Positions 1-7,637 of a DNA stretch of 25,814 bases are shown here, one piece after another; within the stretch, counting starts at the first letter, position 1; each line of letters starts with the position of its first letter. The stretch comes from a virus. A program made the translations under genes and the position numbers. The notes under the pieces are model-generated. The model was given only the letters and a program-made list of their open reading frames with translations, made no database searches and had not been told where the DNA came from. The stretch covers positions 1-25,814 of the IMG/VR virus record IMGVR_UViG_3300045135_002802. One strand, 5' to 3'.

Positions 1-306
1 AACGTGTGTCCTCAACCATACCATGCAGGTTCCTCCTGCCCTTGGCTGTGTGAAGTTTGCGTCCAATGATATCATGTCATCTGTTCCATCACAGGTTATG
101 ATGCCACCAAATGAACTGCTGTATGCGGCACCGTTGACTAGATCGCCATCGTATGTGCTTCCGCCTGATCCTTGGTTGGTGAACGACGTGCCTGTGCCTG
201 GATAGCAGTTGGTGTCACCCCAGTCCAACAACACCTCGGGGTTGCTCAATTGACTGATCCTCTCCTGATAGCCACCCGCTGTTGCGGCCGCTAATCCACC
301 TGGCAT
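1..306 (-). CDS. LamG-like fibre/adhesin protein, N-terminal part (runs off window)
   Basis: Reading leftwards from an ATG at 306-304 gives 102 codons without a stop up to the window edge (MPGGLAAATAGGYQERISQL...). The ATG shares its A with the TAA stop of the preceding fibre gene (TAATG), so translation is probably coupled. Residues about 45-102 contain a stretch of the type LVNGAAYSSSFGGIITCDGT followed by DDMISL and a later MVWLR. This resembles the first strands of a LamG/concanavalin A-like jelly roll, a fold common in phage receptor-binding and adhesion proteins. The call as a tail-fibre component rests on that pattern and on position behind a fibre gene. The C-terminal end is not visible, so length and full domain content are unknown. 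Confidence 0.7.
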   Translation of the reverse strand, partial: MPGGLAAATAGGYQERISQLSNPEVLLDWGDTNCYPGTGTSFTNQGSGGSTYDGDLVNGAAYSSSFGGIITCDGTDDMISLDANFTQPRAGGTCMVWLRTHV

Positions 307-3300
307 TATGAGTGTGCTCCAACATATGCACCGTATAGGGTTGAACCCACATACCATAGTTCGATCGTGTTGTAACCTGATGTTGCCAGTGTTGGTGCTA
401 CACCGCCCGCCCATTGCATTGTGGGCCAAGTCACTGCGTAGTTAGTACCGTCGTCGATCATCAATGTCATCCTGTGTCCTGATGCCCAATTTGATAGTGT
501 GAAAGTTGTTGCCTGTCCCAGCGTGATGGTCTGTATGCCACCTAGTGTTGGGTCCAATGCCACCGAAGCCGCTGGAGTAAGTGCGTTTACAATGTCTTTA
601 TTTGGTTCACCAAATGCCACGGTGCCAGAACCGTCTGTTCTTAATATTTGATTGGCACTTCCGTCCGCTGTTGGCAAAGTATACGCACCGTTGATCTGAA
701 CTGCACCTGTGCCCTGTGGGTCTAAATTGATGTTGGCATTAGATCCTGGTGATTGTATTGTATCAACAAGAATGTTACCTGTGAAAGTCTTCTGTCCTGT
801 TATGGTCTGTTCAGTGTCGATCAACACCGTGTTACTCGTGGCCGCACCCGCCTCACCCCTCAGTAGGTGTACCCTGTATGCGTTCACAGTCGTGCTTGAT
901 CCCGATGTCGAACTGGCCTTAAGTGAGACCGTTGTACCTGATAAACTTGCAGTGAACGTCAATTGGTCAGTGCCTTTGGTGCTTACCAGTGGACCCGCGC
1001 CCACGTAGGCGTCTGAGCCATCCTGTACAACCATGACTTCCTGTATAGATGATGCACCCTCTGTGGAATTCGTACCTGTAAGTATGTAGAATGCACCTGT
1101 GTAACTATCTGTGCTGAATGTGTCCACTGTTGTGGCAGTTGAACTCACGTTTGTGGCCGCGACCACGTTCACGTTGTCACCTGTACTTGCACTCTCACTG
1201 TCACTCAACAGTATCCTGTACATTGTTACCCTCAGGTTCGGTGTGAGACCTGCACCTCGCAACCTCACATTGGAACCACTTATGTCAGCGGTCAACGTGA
1301 TAAGGCTGTTGTTTCCTGTGTAGTGTTCGTTGTATATGGTTATGAAAGCGTCTGATCCGTTATGCACAACCAGTGCTTCCAGGTTAGAAAGTTCTGTGTT
1401 GTCACTGGAATTCACGCTTATGAAATATTTTGCACCCCTGTAACTGGCGTGTGCCCAGGTGTCCAGGTTCTCTGTGGCACTGTCAACATCTGAATTGATT
1501 ATCGTTGAAACGTTTCCTGAAGTGGCCGCTGTTGTGGAATCACCTAGACTGATCTTGTACAGACTGACCGAGTTTACAACGCTGGCACCTGTCGCCAAAA
1601 GTCTAACATTTCCTGAGGCGATGTCTGCATCAACAGAGATGTGATCGTTTGTGCCGTCACCTGATTCCACCATGTGTGACTGTGTTACGAATGCGCTTGA
1701 GTCATTGTGGACCACGCTGTACCTGGCTGTTGAAACCTCACCATTTATCTCGTCTCTCGTTACAGCATAGTAGAAGGCGCTGTCCGCAGATGATGTTGTG
1801 AATTGATCGATTGTGCCCTGAGATGTACCTAACGCAGTGGTCGGCGATGGTACCTCTGCATCATCCGTGCTTGAGGTAGATGCTGTGGTTGTTATATCAA
1901 CAAATGCCGCACTCGATGTATCGTATTTCTCATAGGCACCGGTTGAACTGTTGTATCTGATCATGCCACCAACTCCGGTTGGCTGTTGTCCAGATGTTCC
2001 AGTTGGCAGTGTGAGTGCGCCCGTCATACCAGACAGTATCATCTGTGTGTCGTTTGCTTCAATGTTGTTGTGTGTGATGTATAAATTATCAGAAGTTTGT
2101 CCACTGGCCCTGTAGATGTTGTCAGCCTCCATGCCGAGACGTGCGAAGTATATCTTTGTGTTTGGATTACAACTAGCTCTCAACCTCGCCTTACCGCTTG
2201 AAACATCTGCTGTAAATGTTGCTAAATTGTTGTTTGCTGTCAATACGAAACTCTCAGATATTGTTGCATCTGTTCCAGCATCGTTCACGGTCATGGTGAC
2301 CTCTGAGTTCTGGTACTCAGATCCCGATTCCATCGTAATGAAGTATCTCGCGGCCTTGTATTTGAAAACATCAAATGAATCTACTGTTTCAACTGCACTG
2401 TCGATGTCACCCTTGACACCGTACAGGAAGTTGTCGAACTCTCCCAGTTTGGTCTTGGATCCTAGGTCCTGCCTGTACAATATGGCAGTACCTGTGGTGT
2501 TACCACCGGAAGTAGCACTCAATGTCACTGTGGCACCCGAGATCGCGGCGCTGATTGTGTGCAATGGTGTGCCCCTGCTCGACACCAATGCGTAGTCATC
2601 ATGATAAACCGTTGTGCCGTCGTGTGTTAGACTGGCCTCACTTATCTGGTAGTCGCCTGCCGTGTCATCCTTGATCAGGATCACGTACTTGGCACCTCTG
2701 ATATCTGTCTTGGTGAATTGGTCTAATGTCGTTGCACTAGAAGTGATGCTTGTTGTTGTGCTTATTATTTTTGAATTTGTGTTGGCAACAGTCTCGTGGT
2801 GATCACCTAGTGCTATCCTGTATATCCTCAGGTTGGTGTGTGATGACGTGTTCGTCGCCGCCGACAGTTGAACCATGTCTCCGGATATGGCCACTGTGAA
2901 ATCTGCTATGCGGGTTGAATCCTCATTGACGTTGTACGTGGAAACGTAAGGTGTTGTGTCGTCGTGTACCACCGACACTTTGAGATGCCCAACGAATCCG
3001 TTGTCTTGGTCCTCCATGACCACGTCATAGATGGCACCTCGGTATTCCGTGATGTCGAACTCGTCTATCACAGCAGACGTCGTACCAAGTTTGTAGTAGT
3101 TGAATTGTTTGACCGCTGTGTTGTTCCCACCACCACCGCCGGATGATTCTGAGAATGAAAGGTTACCTGAGCCGTCTGTAGTAATCACCTGTCCGTTACT
3201 TCCGTCTGATGAAGGAAAAGTAAGGCCTGAAACGGTCAGCGTTCCTGTTGTGGTGATGTTCTCGTCACCAAAACTAATTGCACCTGATGAATCTGTTATT

Positions 3301-3527
3301 GAACCATTGGCAAGAGTCAAGTTGCCTATGGTGGATCCAGTGGTTCCTGCGAGAGTACCTGTGATTGTTCCGTTTACGTGTAGTGCTGTTGTGGGTTCAG
3401 AAGTACCAATACCTACACGACTGTTTGTTACGTCGAGATACAGTAGGTTTGTTTCAAATGCAAGGTCGACTCCATTCCTAGTCAGATTGGACTTTAGGAC
3501 CGACCCCGATATACGACCAATGGCCAT
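306..3527 (-). CDS. Large tail fibre protein with six tandem ~105-residue repeats
   Basis: 1073 aa. Residues 1-52 are the shared fibre N-terminus (MAIGRISG..., FETNLLYLDV, RVGIGTSEP) also found in the proteins at 4817-7012 and 9027-12734; it probably attaches the fibre. Residues about 106-127 and 951-973 are copies of the PxxDGSxxQxxxTDGSG module. Six repeats lie at about 136-243, 246-356, 365-468, 563-664, 668-776 and 784-890, with signature DxF...YRGAKY...VVHDGS.AY...ADISG..V.L.A...YR. An LPTGTSGQQP module at 507-546 separates repeats 3 and 4. Residues 975-1073 carry a fibre-tip type pattern (YAVTWPTMQWAGGVAPTL, then a short Tyr-rich end) seen at the C-termini of many phage fibres. The start has a good Shine-Dalgarno (AAGGAG) 9 bases upstream. 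Receptor binding or fibre shaft is inferred; the target is unknown. Confidence 0.85.
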   Translation of the reverse strand: MAIGRISGSVLKSNLTRNGVDLAFETNLLYLDVTNSRVGIGTSEPTTALHVNGTITGTLAGTTGSTIGNLTLANGSITDSSGAISFGDENITTTGTLTVSGLTFPSSDGSNGQVITTDGSGNLSFSESSGGGGGNNTAVKQFNYYKLGTTSAVIDEFDITEYRGAIYDVVMEDQDNGFVGHLKVSVVHDDTTPYVSTYNVNEDSTRIADFTVAISGDMVQLSAATNTSSHTNLRIYRIALGDHHETVANTNSKIISTTTSITSSATTLDQFTKTDIRGAKYVILIKDDTAGDYQISEASLTHDGTTVYHDDYALVSSRGTPLHTISAAISGATVTLSATSGGNTTGTAILYRQDLGSKTKLGEFDNFLYGVKGDIDSAVETVDSFDVFKYKAARYFITMESGSEYQNSEVTMTVNDAGTDATISESFVLTANNNLATFTADVSSGKARLRASCNPNTKIYFARLGMEADNIYRASGQTSDNLYITHNNIEANDTQMILSGMTGALTLPTGTSGQQPTGVGGMIRYNSSTGAYEKYDTSSAAFVDITTTASTSSTDDAEVPSPTTALGTSQGTIDQFTTSSADSAFYYAVTRDEINGEVSTARYSVVHNDSSAFVTQSHMVESGDGTNDHISVDADIASGNVRLLATGASVVNSVSLYKISLGDSTTAATSGNVSTIINSDVDSATENLDTWAHASYRGAKYFISVNSSDNTELSNLEALVVHNGSDAFITIYNEHYTGNNSLITLTADISGSNVRLRGAGLTPNLRVTMYRILLSDSESASTGDNVNVVAATNVSSTATTVDTFSTDSYTGAFYILTGTNSTEGASSIQEVMVVQDGSDAYVGAGPLVSTKGTDQLTFTASLSGTTVSLKASSTSGSSTTVNAYRVHLLRGEAGAATSNTVLIDTEQTITGQKTFTGNILVDTIQSPGSNANINLDPQGTGAVQINGAYTLPTADGSANQILRTDGSGTVAFGEPNKDIVNALTPAASVALDPTLGGIQTITLGQATTFTLSNWASGHRMTLMIDDGTNYAVTWPTMQWAGGVAPTLATSGYNTIELWYVGSTLYGAYVGAHS
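858..3122 (-). repeat. Six-copy protein-domain repeat (3 + 3) within the fibre gene
   Basis: Six copies of a ~105-residue beta-rich unit occur in two blocks of three: residues about 136-468 and 563-890. The best conserved strand is VVHDDTTPYV / LTHDGTTVYH / VVHNDSSAFV / VVHNGSDAFI / VVQDGSDAYV. The third copy is degenerate there (TVNDAGTDATI). A seventh copy closes the protein encoded at 4817-7012 (VVHDGSTAYG, about 4820-5125). The copies are clearly diverged, so this is an old protein-level duplication and not a recent DNA repeat. Confidence 0.8.
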
Positions 3528-3612
3528 ACTCGTGTACTCCTTCTATAATAATGTTAGTAGAGCATATGCCCTACACAGCCTGATATCATTGCCGGCTGAG
3601 CCACAGTAACAG

Positions 3613-3620
3613 TATTTATT
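3613..3620 (-). promoter_or_regulatory. Late promoter AATAAATA for the six-repeat fibre gene
   Basis: On the minus strand AATAAATA matches the T4 late -10 element TATAAATA at 7 of 8 positions. It lies directly after the T-tract of the preceding terminator. By T4 spacing, transcription would start near 3607 and give an ~80-base leader. The leader can form two hairpins (CAGCC/GGCTG arms at 3576-3580 and 3594-3598; a 7-bp stem at 3557-3574) ahead of AAGGAG. Confidence 0.65.
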
Positions 3621-3625
3621 CGTTC

Positions 3626-3657
3626 AAAAAAAAAGGGCGACCCGAAAGTCGCCCTTT
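3626..3657 (-). terminator. Rho-independent terminator of the 337-aa fibre gene
   Basis: A perfect 10-bp stem (AAAGGGCGAC at 3632-3641 with GTCGCCCTTT at 3648-3657) and 6-base loop are followed on the minus strand by nine T residues (A-run 3626-3634). It lies 29 bases past the stop of the gene at 3686-4699. The same stem sequence is reused, with one wobble, behind gp23. Confidence 0.92.
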
Positions 3658-3679
3658 GTATTCTACTAAAAAGTATGAA

Positions 3680-3687
3680 TATTTATT
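3680..3687 (-). promoter_or_regulatory. Extra AATAAATA motif between a stop codon and a terminator
   Basis: Minus-strand AATAAATA overlaps the stop codon of the 337-aa gene and lies upstream of the terminator at 3626-3657. If active it would start near 3674 and yield an RNA of about 49 bases ending at the terminator, or add read-through into the next fibre gene. It may also be inactive. Confidence 0.3.
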
Positions 3688-4699
3688 AGTTGTTGGTTCT
3701 CACCGCACAGTTTACCAATTTGATACCTGCGTCTGTTGAACTTTCTAATGCTCTACCAATAACGTGGAAAGGAGAGATTGTCTCCCCTGCCGCTACTGCT
3801 CTAGCACAACCTTTTACGCTTGAAGTAACCAGTCTTTGACCTTTTGTCACAGCACCTGTAACTCTAACCGGAGTTCTACCAGTCATTGCCACATATGGGT
3901 GTGATTCGTTGTTACCTGCCGCCGCGTTCATGGCGTATGCTGGCATGTCAGAGATAACACCAAAAACGTTCTCAGATAGGTCTGATGTTGTTTCTGTGAT
4001 TTCTGCTGTGCCGCCCACTTCCACAACTGCGCCTGCTGTCATTGGAGCGTCTGCTTCGAAACGCTCGGCAACGTCCGCGTACTGTGCCGAAGTTGATGTT
4101 GCGTGTACCACGTTGGCCCTGATGTCTACAAGGTCTCCTGTACCCGGTGTTGAGTCGTTTCCTTCCGCTCTCTTGAATGCTGTGAAGGCACCGCCTGCGT
4201 TACCGTATATTGAAGTACCGTCATCTGCGAAACTTTCATCCCAAGCCCAGAACAGGTTCTGTTCGGTGGCAGTTGATGTTGCACCCCTGTTCACCTTAAG
4301 ACCGGAAATGCTTGGCATTCCTGCGTTTGATGATACGTTCCTGTTGACCTCAATGATGTTGTCCTCAACTGATAAAGTCGCAGTGTTAATGATAGTCTCA
4401 GTACCGTCAACTGTTAAATTTCCGTGTACCCTAACACCTGCGTCCGTCACAGTCAATTCAGTGTTTCCACTTACTGTGATTGTTACATTGTCTGATGCCG
4501 CTGTTGCGTTTGTTGTGCCAGATGTGATAGCAGTTGTTGAAATTGCTGAAATCTGATCGTCAACGTATTTCTTGTTTGCCGAGTCACCGTCACTTGATGG
4601 CGCATCGGTTGACATACCTGTGATCTTGTTGGTGGATGCACTAATTGTGATGTCACCAACCGATATACCGTTGTTTACTCTAAAGTTACGTGTTGTCAT
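3686..4699 (-). CDS. Fibre/structural protein with G2-like (autoprocessing-type) C-terminal region
   Basis: 337 aa. Residues 1-60 (MTTRNFRVNNGISVGD..., then ANKKYVDDQISAI) form a fibre start with a KKYVD trimerisation-type segment. Residues 93-185 carry the NLTVDGTETIINTATLSVED...NRG...WDES module shared with the 731-, 1235- and 278-aa proteins. Residues 207-337 (YADVAERFEAD, VFGVISDMPAYAMN, VAMTGRTPVRVTG) resemble the beta-rich region seen near intramolecular chaperone/peptidase G2-type domains of phage appendage proteins; that assignment is tentative and no catalytic residues were identified. The gene is a single-gene unit: a promoter lies in the previous terminator's loop and its own terminator follows. 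The Shine-Dalgarno AAGGGA lies 11 bases before the ATG, with a three-codon mini-ORF between. Confidence 0.75.
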   Translation of the reverse strand: MTTRNFRVNNGISVGDITISASTNKITGMSTDAPSSDGDSANKKYVDDQISAISTTAITSGTTNATAASDNVTITVSGNTELTVTDAGVRVHGNLTVDGTETIINTATLSVEDNIIEVNRNVSSNAGMPSISGLKVNRGATSTATEQNLFWAWDESFADDGTSIYGNAGGAFTAFKRAEGNDSTPGTGDLVDIRANVVHATSTSAQYADVAERFEADAPMTAGAVVEVGGTAEITETTSDLSENVFGVISDMPAYAMNAAAGNNESHPYVAMTGRTPVRVTGAVTKGQRLVTSSVKGCARAVAAGETISPFHVIGRALESSTDAGIKLVNCAVRTNN

Positions 4700-4744
4700 A
4701 GTTCCATGTTTCCCTTATGATTTGTTGTTATAAAGTCAGGCCGT

Positions 4745-4785
4745 AAAAAAACGCCCTAACAGTTGTATTTACCATTAGGGCGTTT
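4745..4785 (-). terminator. Terminator of the 731-aa fibre gene, with the next promoter in its loop
   Basis: A perfect 11-bp stem pairs AAACGCCCTAA (4749-4759) with TTAGGGCGTTT (4775-4785). On the minus strand it is followed by seven T residues (A-run 4745-4751, partly paired). The 15-base loop (4760-4774) holds GGTAAATAC, the promoter motif of the next gene. Confidence 0.9.
4766..4773 (-). promoter_or_regulatory. Late promoter GGTAAATA inside a terminator loop
   Basis: Minus-strand GGTAAATA followed by C. With T4 spacing the start falls near 4760, at the edge of the stem's 3' arm. The new transcript would carry only one arm and could not re-form the terminator. The leader to the ATG at 4699 is about 61 bases and contains AAGGGA. 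Confidence 0.65.
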
Positions 4786-4816
4786 AGAATTATCGTTAGG
4801 GTCTTAGTTTTGCCTA

Positions 4817-7012
4817 TTACACCGCCATTAGTGAATACTGCACCTTGGCCGCTGTCTGACCACCTGTTGATGTGGCCTTGACGTTCACTGTGTTCGAACC
4901 ATCATGCTCGAAAGTGATTGTAGCCAGGTCAGTAGAACCTGTGTTTGTCACACCGTATACGTTACCATAAGCCGTTGAGCCGTCATGTACAACGTGGGCC
5001 TTGATAACCGCGTACTCTGTGTTCGCAGTGTCAGTTAGTCCTATGAATAACTCCGCACTTCTGTAAGAAGCGGCGTTGAAACTCATGATAGTTGTCGCAG
5101 TCGATGTGAAGTTCACCGAACTTGTCTCAGATCTTGCAACACCACCTGTCACTAGTGAAGTACCGTCCGCACCTGTGATCGCAAATATTCTAGCACCGTT
5201 GTGTGGGGCAGAAGTAAATGTGATGTTCGTGCCTGACACTGAGTAGTTCTCAGTTGGTTCCTGGTACACGTTGTCGATGTAAACGAAAACGTTGTTAGCA
5301 CTCTCAGGTGCTGAACTGAAGAAACCTGTGAAAGTTGTAGTGGATCCGTCACCTGTGGTTGATTCCTTAGTGAATGTTGGTGCCGCTCCAGCGATCGCGA
5401 ATTCAACGAAAGTTGAACCATCGTTACATCCTTCGTATTTTCCTGTTTGTGAATTGAACCTGATGATACCGTTCGCCGCCGTAGGTCTCTCAGCAGTTGT
5501 ACCAACCGGTAGTCTGATTGCGTCAGTCGAACCCGACACGTCTAAGTCATACGCTGGTGAACTTGTTCTGATACCGATGTGGTTCTCAGAACCATCTAAG
5601 AATAACATGTGAGTGTCATCGTTAGATTCAAACCTGGCGTCTACTGAAGCAGAACTTTCATTGAACACGAAGTTTCCGCCGTCAACGTCAAACGCTGTTG
5701 AAATTGCCACAGCACCCGTTGAGTCTGTGATCACTATCGCCGCTGTACCATCGTTCGCTCTAACGTTCGTTGCGTTGACTGATGTTGCAGTAGCGGTCGT
5801 GAACGTACCTGCCGCCGCAGTCGTACCACCGATCACTGTGTTGTCGATTGTACCAGAGTTGGCATCGATCTTAGAAATCAACACGTTTCCTGTACCTGCT
5901 GGTGTTATAACGATATCCTCGTTCGATCTTGATCCAAGTATCTCGTTGTCCTCGATCGACATTCCTTGGAAAGTCGCCTTGTTAAGTGTGGCGTCTTTGG
6001 CTTGGATGTCAGCGTAACTGTCGATTGTAACGTTACCCGCTGTTGTTCCGTCCTCACCAGATGTAACCGCGAAAACGAACTCGTCCGCTGATTCATCCCA
6101 TAGTAATGACACGTTGTCATCTGATCCCCTGTTGAAGAATAGACCTTGGTCAAACGTGTTAGCCGCTCCACCTGAGTTGTTCTTAGCCAGTGTCAGTAGA
6201 GGATCTTCGATCACTAGTGTCTGTGAATCAATGGTCGTTGTGGTACCGTTAACTGTTAAGTTTCCACCAATTGTGGCATTACCTGATGTTGTTACAGTTG
6301 TGAATGTTCCAGCCGCCGCTGTGTTGGCTCCAATTACACAACCATCGATAGCACCATCACCGTCGTCGTCGATGTTGATACCGGCGTTGGCCACAAGTGC
6401 TGTTGCCGCCGAGTTTGATCCAATGGTCACACCGTCAATGGCTCCACCATTGATGTCCGCTGTGTCGGTCTGTAAGGTTGATCCACTCGTCACGATCACT
6501 GAACCTGATCCGTTTGGTGTTAATGTGATGTCGCCGTTCGTGACCAATCCCGTGATCGTTGATGCTGTGTTTGATATCTGTGTAACACCCAACTGAGTAG
6601 AAGCCGCCCTCATGATAGCGATCTGGCTACCAGCCGTCTTGAAATGGATCTCGTCCACATCCGAACTTGGTTCTACGTTCACTGACGTATCCTCGTCAGC
6701 GTCTTTCAGCTCGTCACCTGATGCCAGGTTGGCCCAAGCACCATTGGCGTAACCTTCAATGGTTGAGGTAGTCGAGTTGTATCTTAAGTCACCGTTTGCT
6801 GGTGATCCCGGTCTCTGTGCCGTGTTACCTGACGGCAGTCTTATTGCGTCAGTTGCCGAAACGTGTAACGTAGTTGCTGGTGAGGCCGTACCAATACCAA
6901 CTCTTGAGTTACTAACGTCTAGGGCTAATAAATTTGTTTCAAATGTTAGGTCAGTGCCTGATCTAGCCAAGTTGGCTGACAGCATCTGTCCCGTTATACG
7001 TCCTATTGCCAT
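4817..7012 (-). CDS. Tail fibre protein, modular, with one C-terminal repeat domain
   Basis: 731 aa. Shared fibre N-terminus at 1-55 (MAIGRITG, FETNLLALDV, RVGIGTASP). LPSGNTAQRP module at 59-98. IDG-VIG-TAAAGTFTT repeats at about 187-243 and 388-407. NLTVNGTTTTIDSQTLVIED/WDES module at 251-312. A second HIGIRTSSP...LDVSG element at 478-493, LPVGTTAERP module at 501-540 and GDGSTTTF...VYQEPTENY module at 554-614. The last ~100 residues are a seventh copy of the repeat found six times in the gene at 306-3527. The Shine-Dalgarno AAGGGG is 7 bases before the ATG. It is transcribed alone, from a GGTAAATA promoter to a strong terminator. The role as fibre or adhesin is inferred from the modules; the exact place on the virion is unknown. 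Confidence 0.85.
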   Translation of the reverse strand: MAIGRITGQMLSANLARSGTDLTFETNLLALDVSNSRVGIGTASPATTLHVSATDAIRLPSGNTAQRPGSPANGDLRYNSTTSTIEGYANGAWANLASGDELKDADEDTSVNVEPSSDVDEIHFKTAGSQIAIMRAASTQLGVTQISNTASTITGLVTNGDITLTPNGSGSVIVTSGSTLQTDTADINGGAIDGVTIGSNSAATALVANAGINIDDDGDGAIDGCVIGANTAAAGTFTTVTTSGNATIGGNLTVNGTTTTIDSQTLVIEDPLLTLAKNNSGGAANTFDQGLFFNRGSDDNVSLLWDESADEFVFAVTSGEDGTTAGNVTIDSYADIQAKDATLNKATFQGMSIEDNEILGSRSNEDIVITPAGTGNVLISKIDANSGTIDNTVIGGTTAAAGTFTTATATSVNATNVRANDGTAAIVITDSTGAVAISTAFDVDGGNFVFNESSASVDARFESNDDTHMLFLDGSENHIGIRTSSPAYDLDVSGSTDAIRLPVGTTAERPTAANGIIRFNSQTGKYEGCNDGSTFVEFAIAGAAPTFTKESTTGDGSTTTFTGFFSSAPESANNVFVYIDNVYQEPTENYSVSGTNITFTSAPHNGARIFAITGADGTSLVTGGVARSETSSVNFTSTATTIMSFNAASYRSAELFIGLTDTANTEYAVIKAHVVHDGSTAYGNVYGVTNTGSTDLATITFEHDGSNTVNVKATSTGGQTAAKVQYSLMAV

Positions 7013-7057
7013 TTTGTTTTCCCCTTATCGATAATATTTGTTTTGCAAAACTATTGA

Positions 7058-7065
7058 TATTTACC
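7058..7065 (-). promoter_or_regulatory. Late promoter GGTAAATA for the 731-aa fibre gene
   Basis: Minus-strand GGTAAATA, with a predicted start near 7052 and a 40-base leader holding AAGGGG. The predicted start abuts a 12-base perfect palindrome, GTTTTGCAAAAC (7040-7051). The plus-strand promoter of the neighbouring gene lies back to back, 21 bases away. Confidence 0.65.
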
Positions 7066-7086
7066 GTATTACACTGTATAATGGGT

Positions 7087-7094
7087 GTTAAATA
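7087..7094 (+). promoter_or_regulatory. Late promoter GTTAAATA just ahead of a plus-strand gene
   Basis: GTTAAATA followed by C, ending 12 bases before the ATG at 7107. T4 spacing puts the start near 7100, leaving a leader of about 7 bases with no Shine-Dalgarno. The same octamer precedes the gene at 21138-21380 on the other strand. Confidence 0.55.
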
Positions 7095-7106
7095 CCGACG
7101 ATCACG

Positions 7107-7637
7107 ATGAAAAAACACGACTATATCACAATTTTGGGCACGAACTCCATAAAAATGTCACCACAGGAATTGCGCGAATACGGGCCGGTTATCAGTGTCA
7201 CTAATAAAAAACTGAATTTTAAACACATCGACTACGTCTGGACCAGACAAGAACCAGATCTTCTTTGGTTTCTGCAACAGAGACCTTCACCGGTAGAATG
7301 TGTGACAACACCAGATCTTTACAAGAAATATGTGTTTTATGACAAGGTGCACAGTTTTCCGCCAATATCACCGCAGTTTAATCTCACATTAGATGTAAAC
7401 ACAGACGATCAAACACTGACGTTGCTGTCAGCGATCGGACTGGCTAACAAGAGCGTGATGTTAGTGGGTTACAACATCCAAAATCCCAAGGTGTTGAAAG
7501 ATCTTAGATCTATAATAATGTTACACCCAACGTTAAAATTTTACTTCCTGTGCAATCCACCAAAGACCAAGCAACTGGACTACTGTTCAAATGCAGAGTG
7601 TGTGCTGTTCAAGGACATGGAGCAATTGAAACAATGA
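7107..7637 (+). CDS. Unknown protein, possible divergent DUF115/GT42-like Rossmann protein
   Basis: 176 aa, not firmly recognised. It opens with a strand plus Gly-rich turn (YITILGTNS) and has a central segment LLSAIGLANKSVMLVGYNIQ. That layout parallels the AFVLGNGES and LRLALDLGFKDIYILGFDYQ segments of the DUF115/GT42-like protein at 20518-21138, but the match is weak and the family call is a guess. It contains Cys, Trp and Tyr in numbers unlike the Thr/Ala/Ser-rich fibres around it, so it is probably a globular enzyme or accessory protein. It is transcribed against the flanking fibre genes. Its stop TGA overlaps the next gene's start (ATGA at 7634-7637), so the two are probably co-translated. 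Confidence 0.75.
   Translation: MKKHDYITILGTNSIKMSPQELREYGPVISVTNKKLNFKHIDYVWTRQEPDLLWFLQQRPSPVECVTTPDLYKKYVFYDKVHSFPPISPQFNLTLDVNTDDQTLTLLSAIGLANKSVMLVGYNIQNPKVLKDLRSIIMLHPTLKFYFLCNPPKTKQLDYCSNAECVLFKDMEQLKQ

Noticed and set aside
3100-3609. Plus-strand open frames across the minus-strand fibre and head genes (for example 3100-3609, 3909-4556, 12070-12651, 19878-20312)
   Set aside because: They are antisense to well-supported genes with recognisable modules, have Val/Pro/Ser-rich products typical of reversed AC-rich coding DNA, and lack motifs or ribosome sites.
7040-7051. Perfect palindrome GTTTTGCAAAAC as an operator
   Set aside because: It lies at the predicted start of the 731-aa fibre transcript but occurs only once and no repressor is known. 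Short AT-rich palindromes of this size can arise by chance.
7550-7633. Longer start (ATG at 7550) for the 118-aa gene
   Set aside because: It would overlap the 176-aa gene by 88 bases. The ATG at 7634 forms an ATGA junction with an upstream GGAG.
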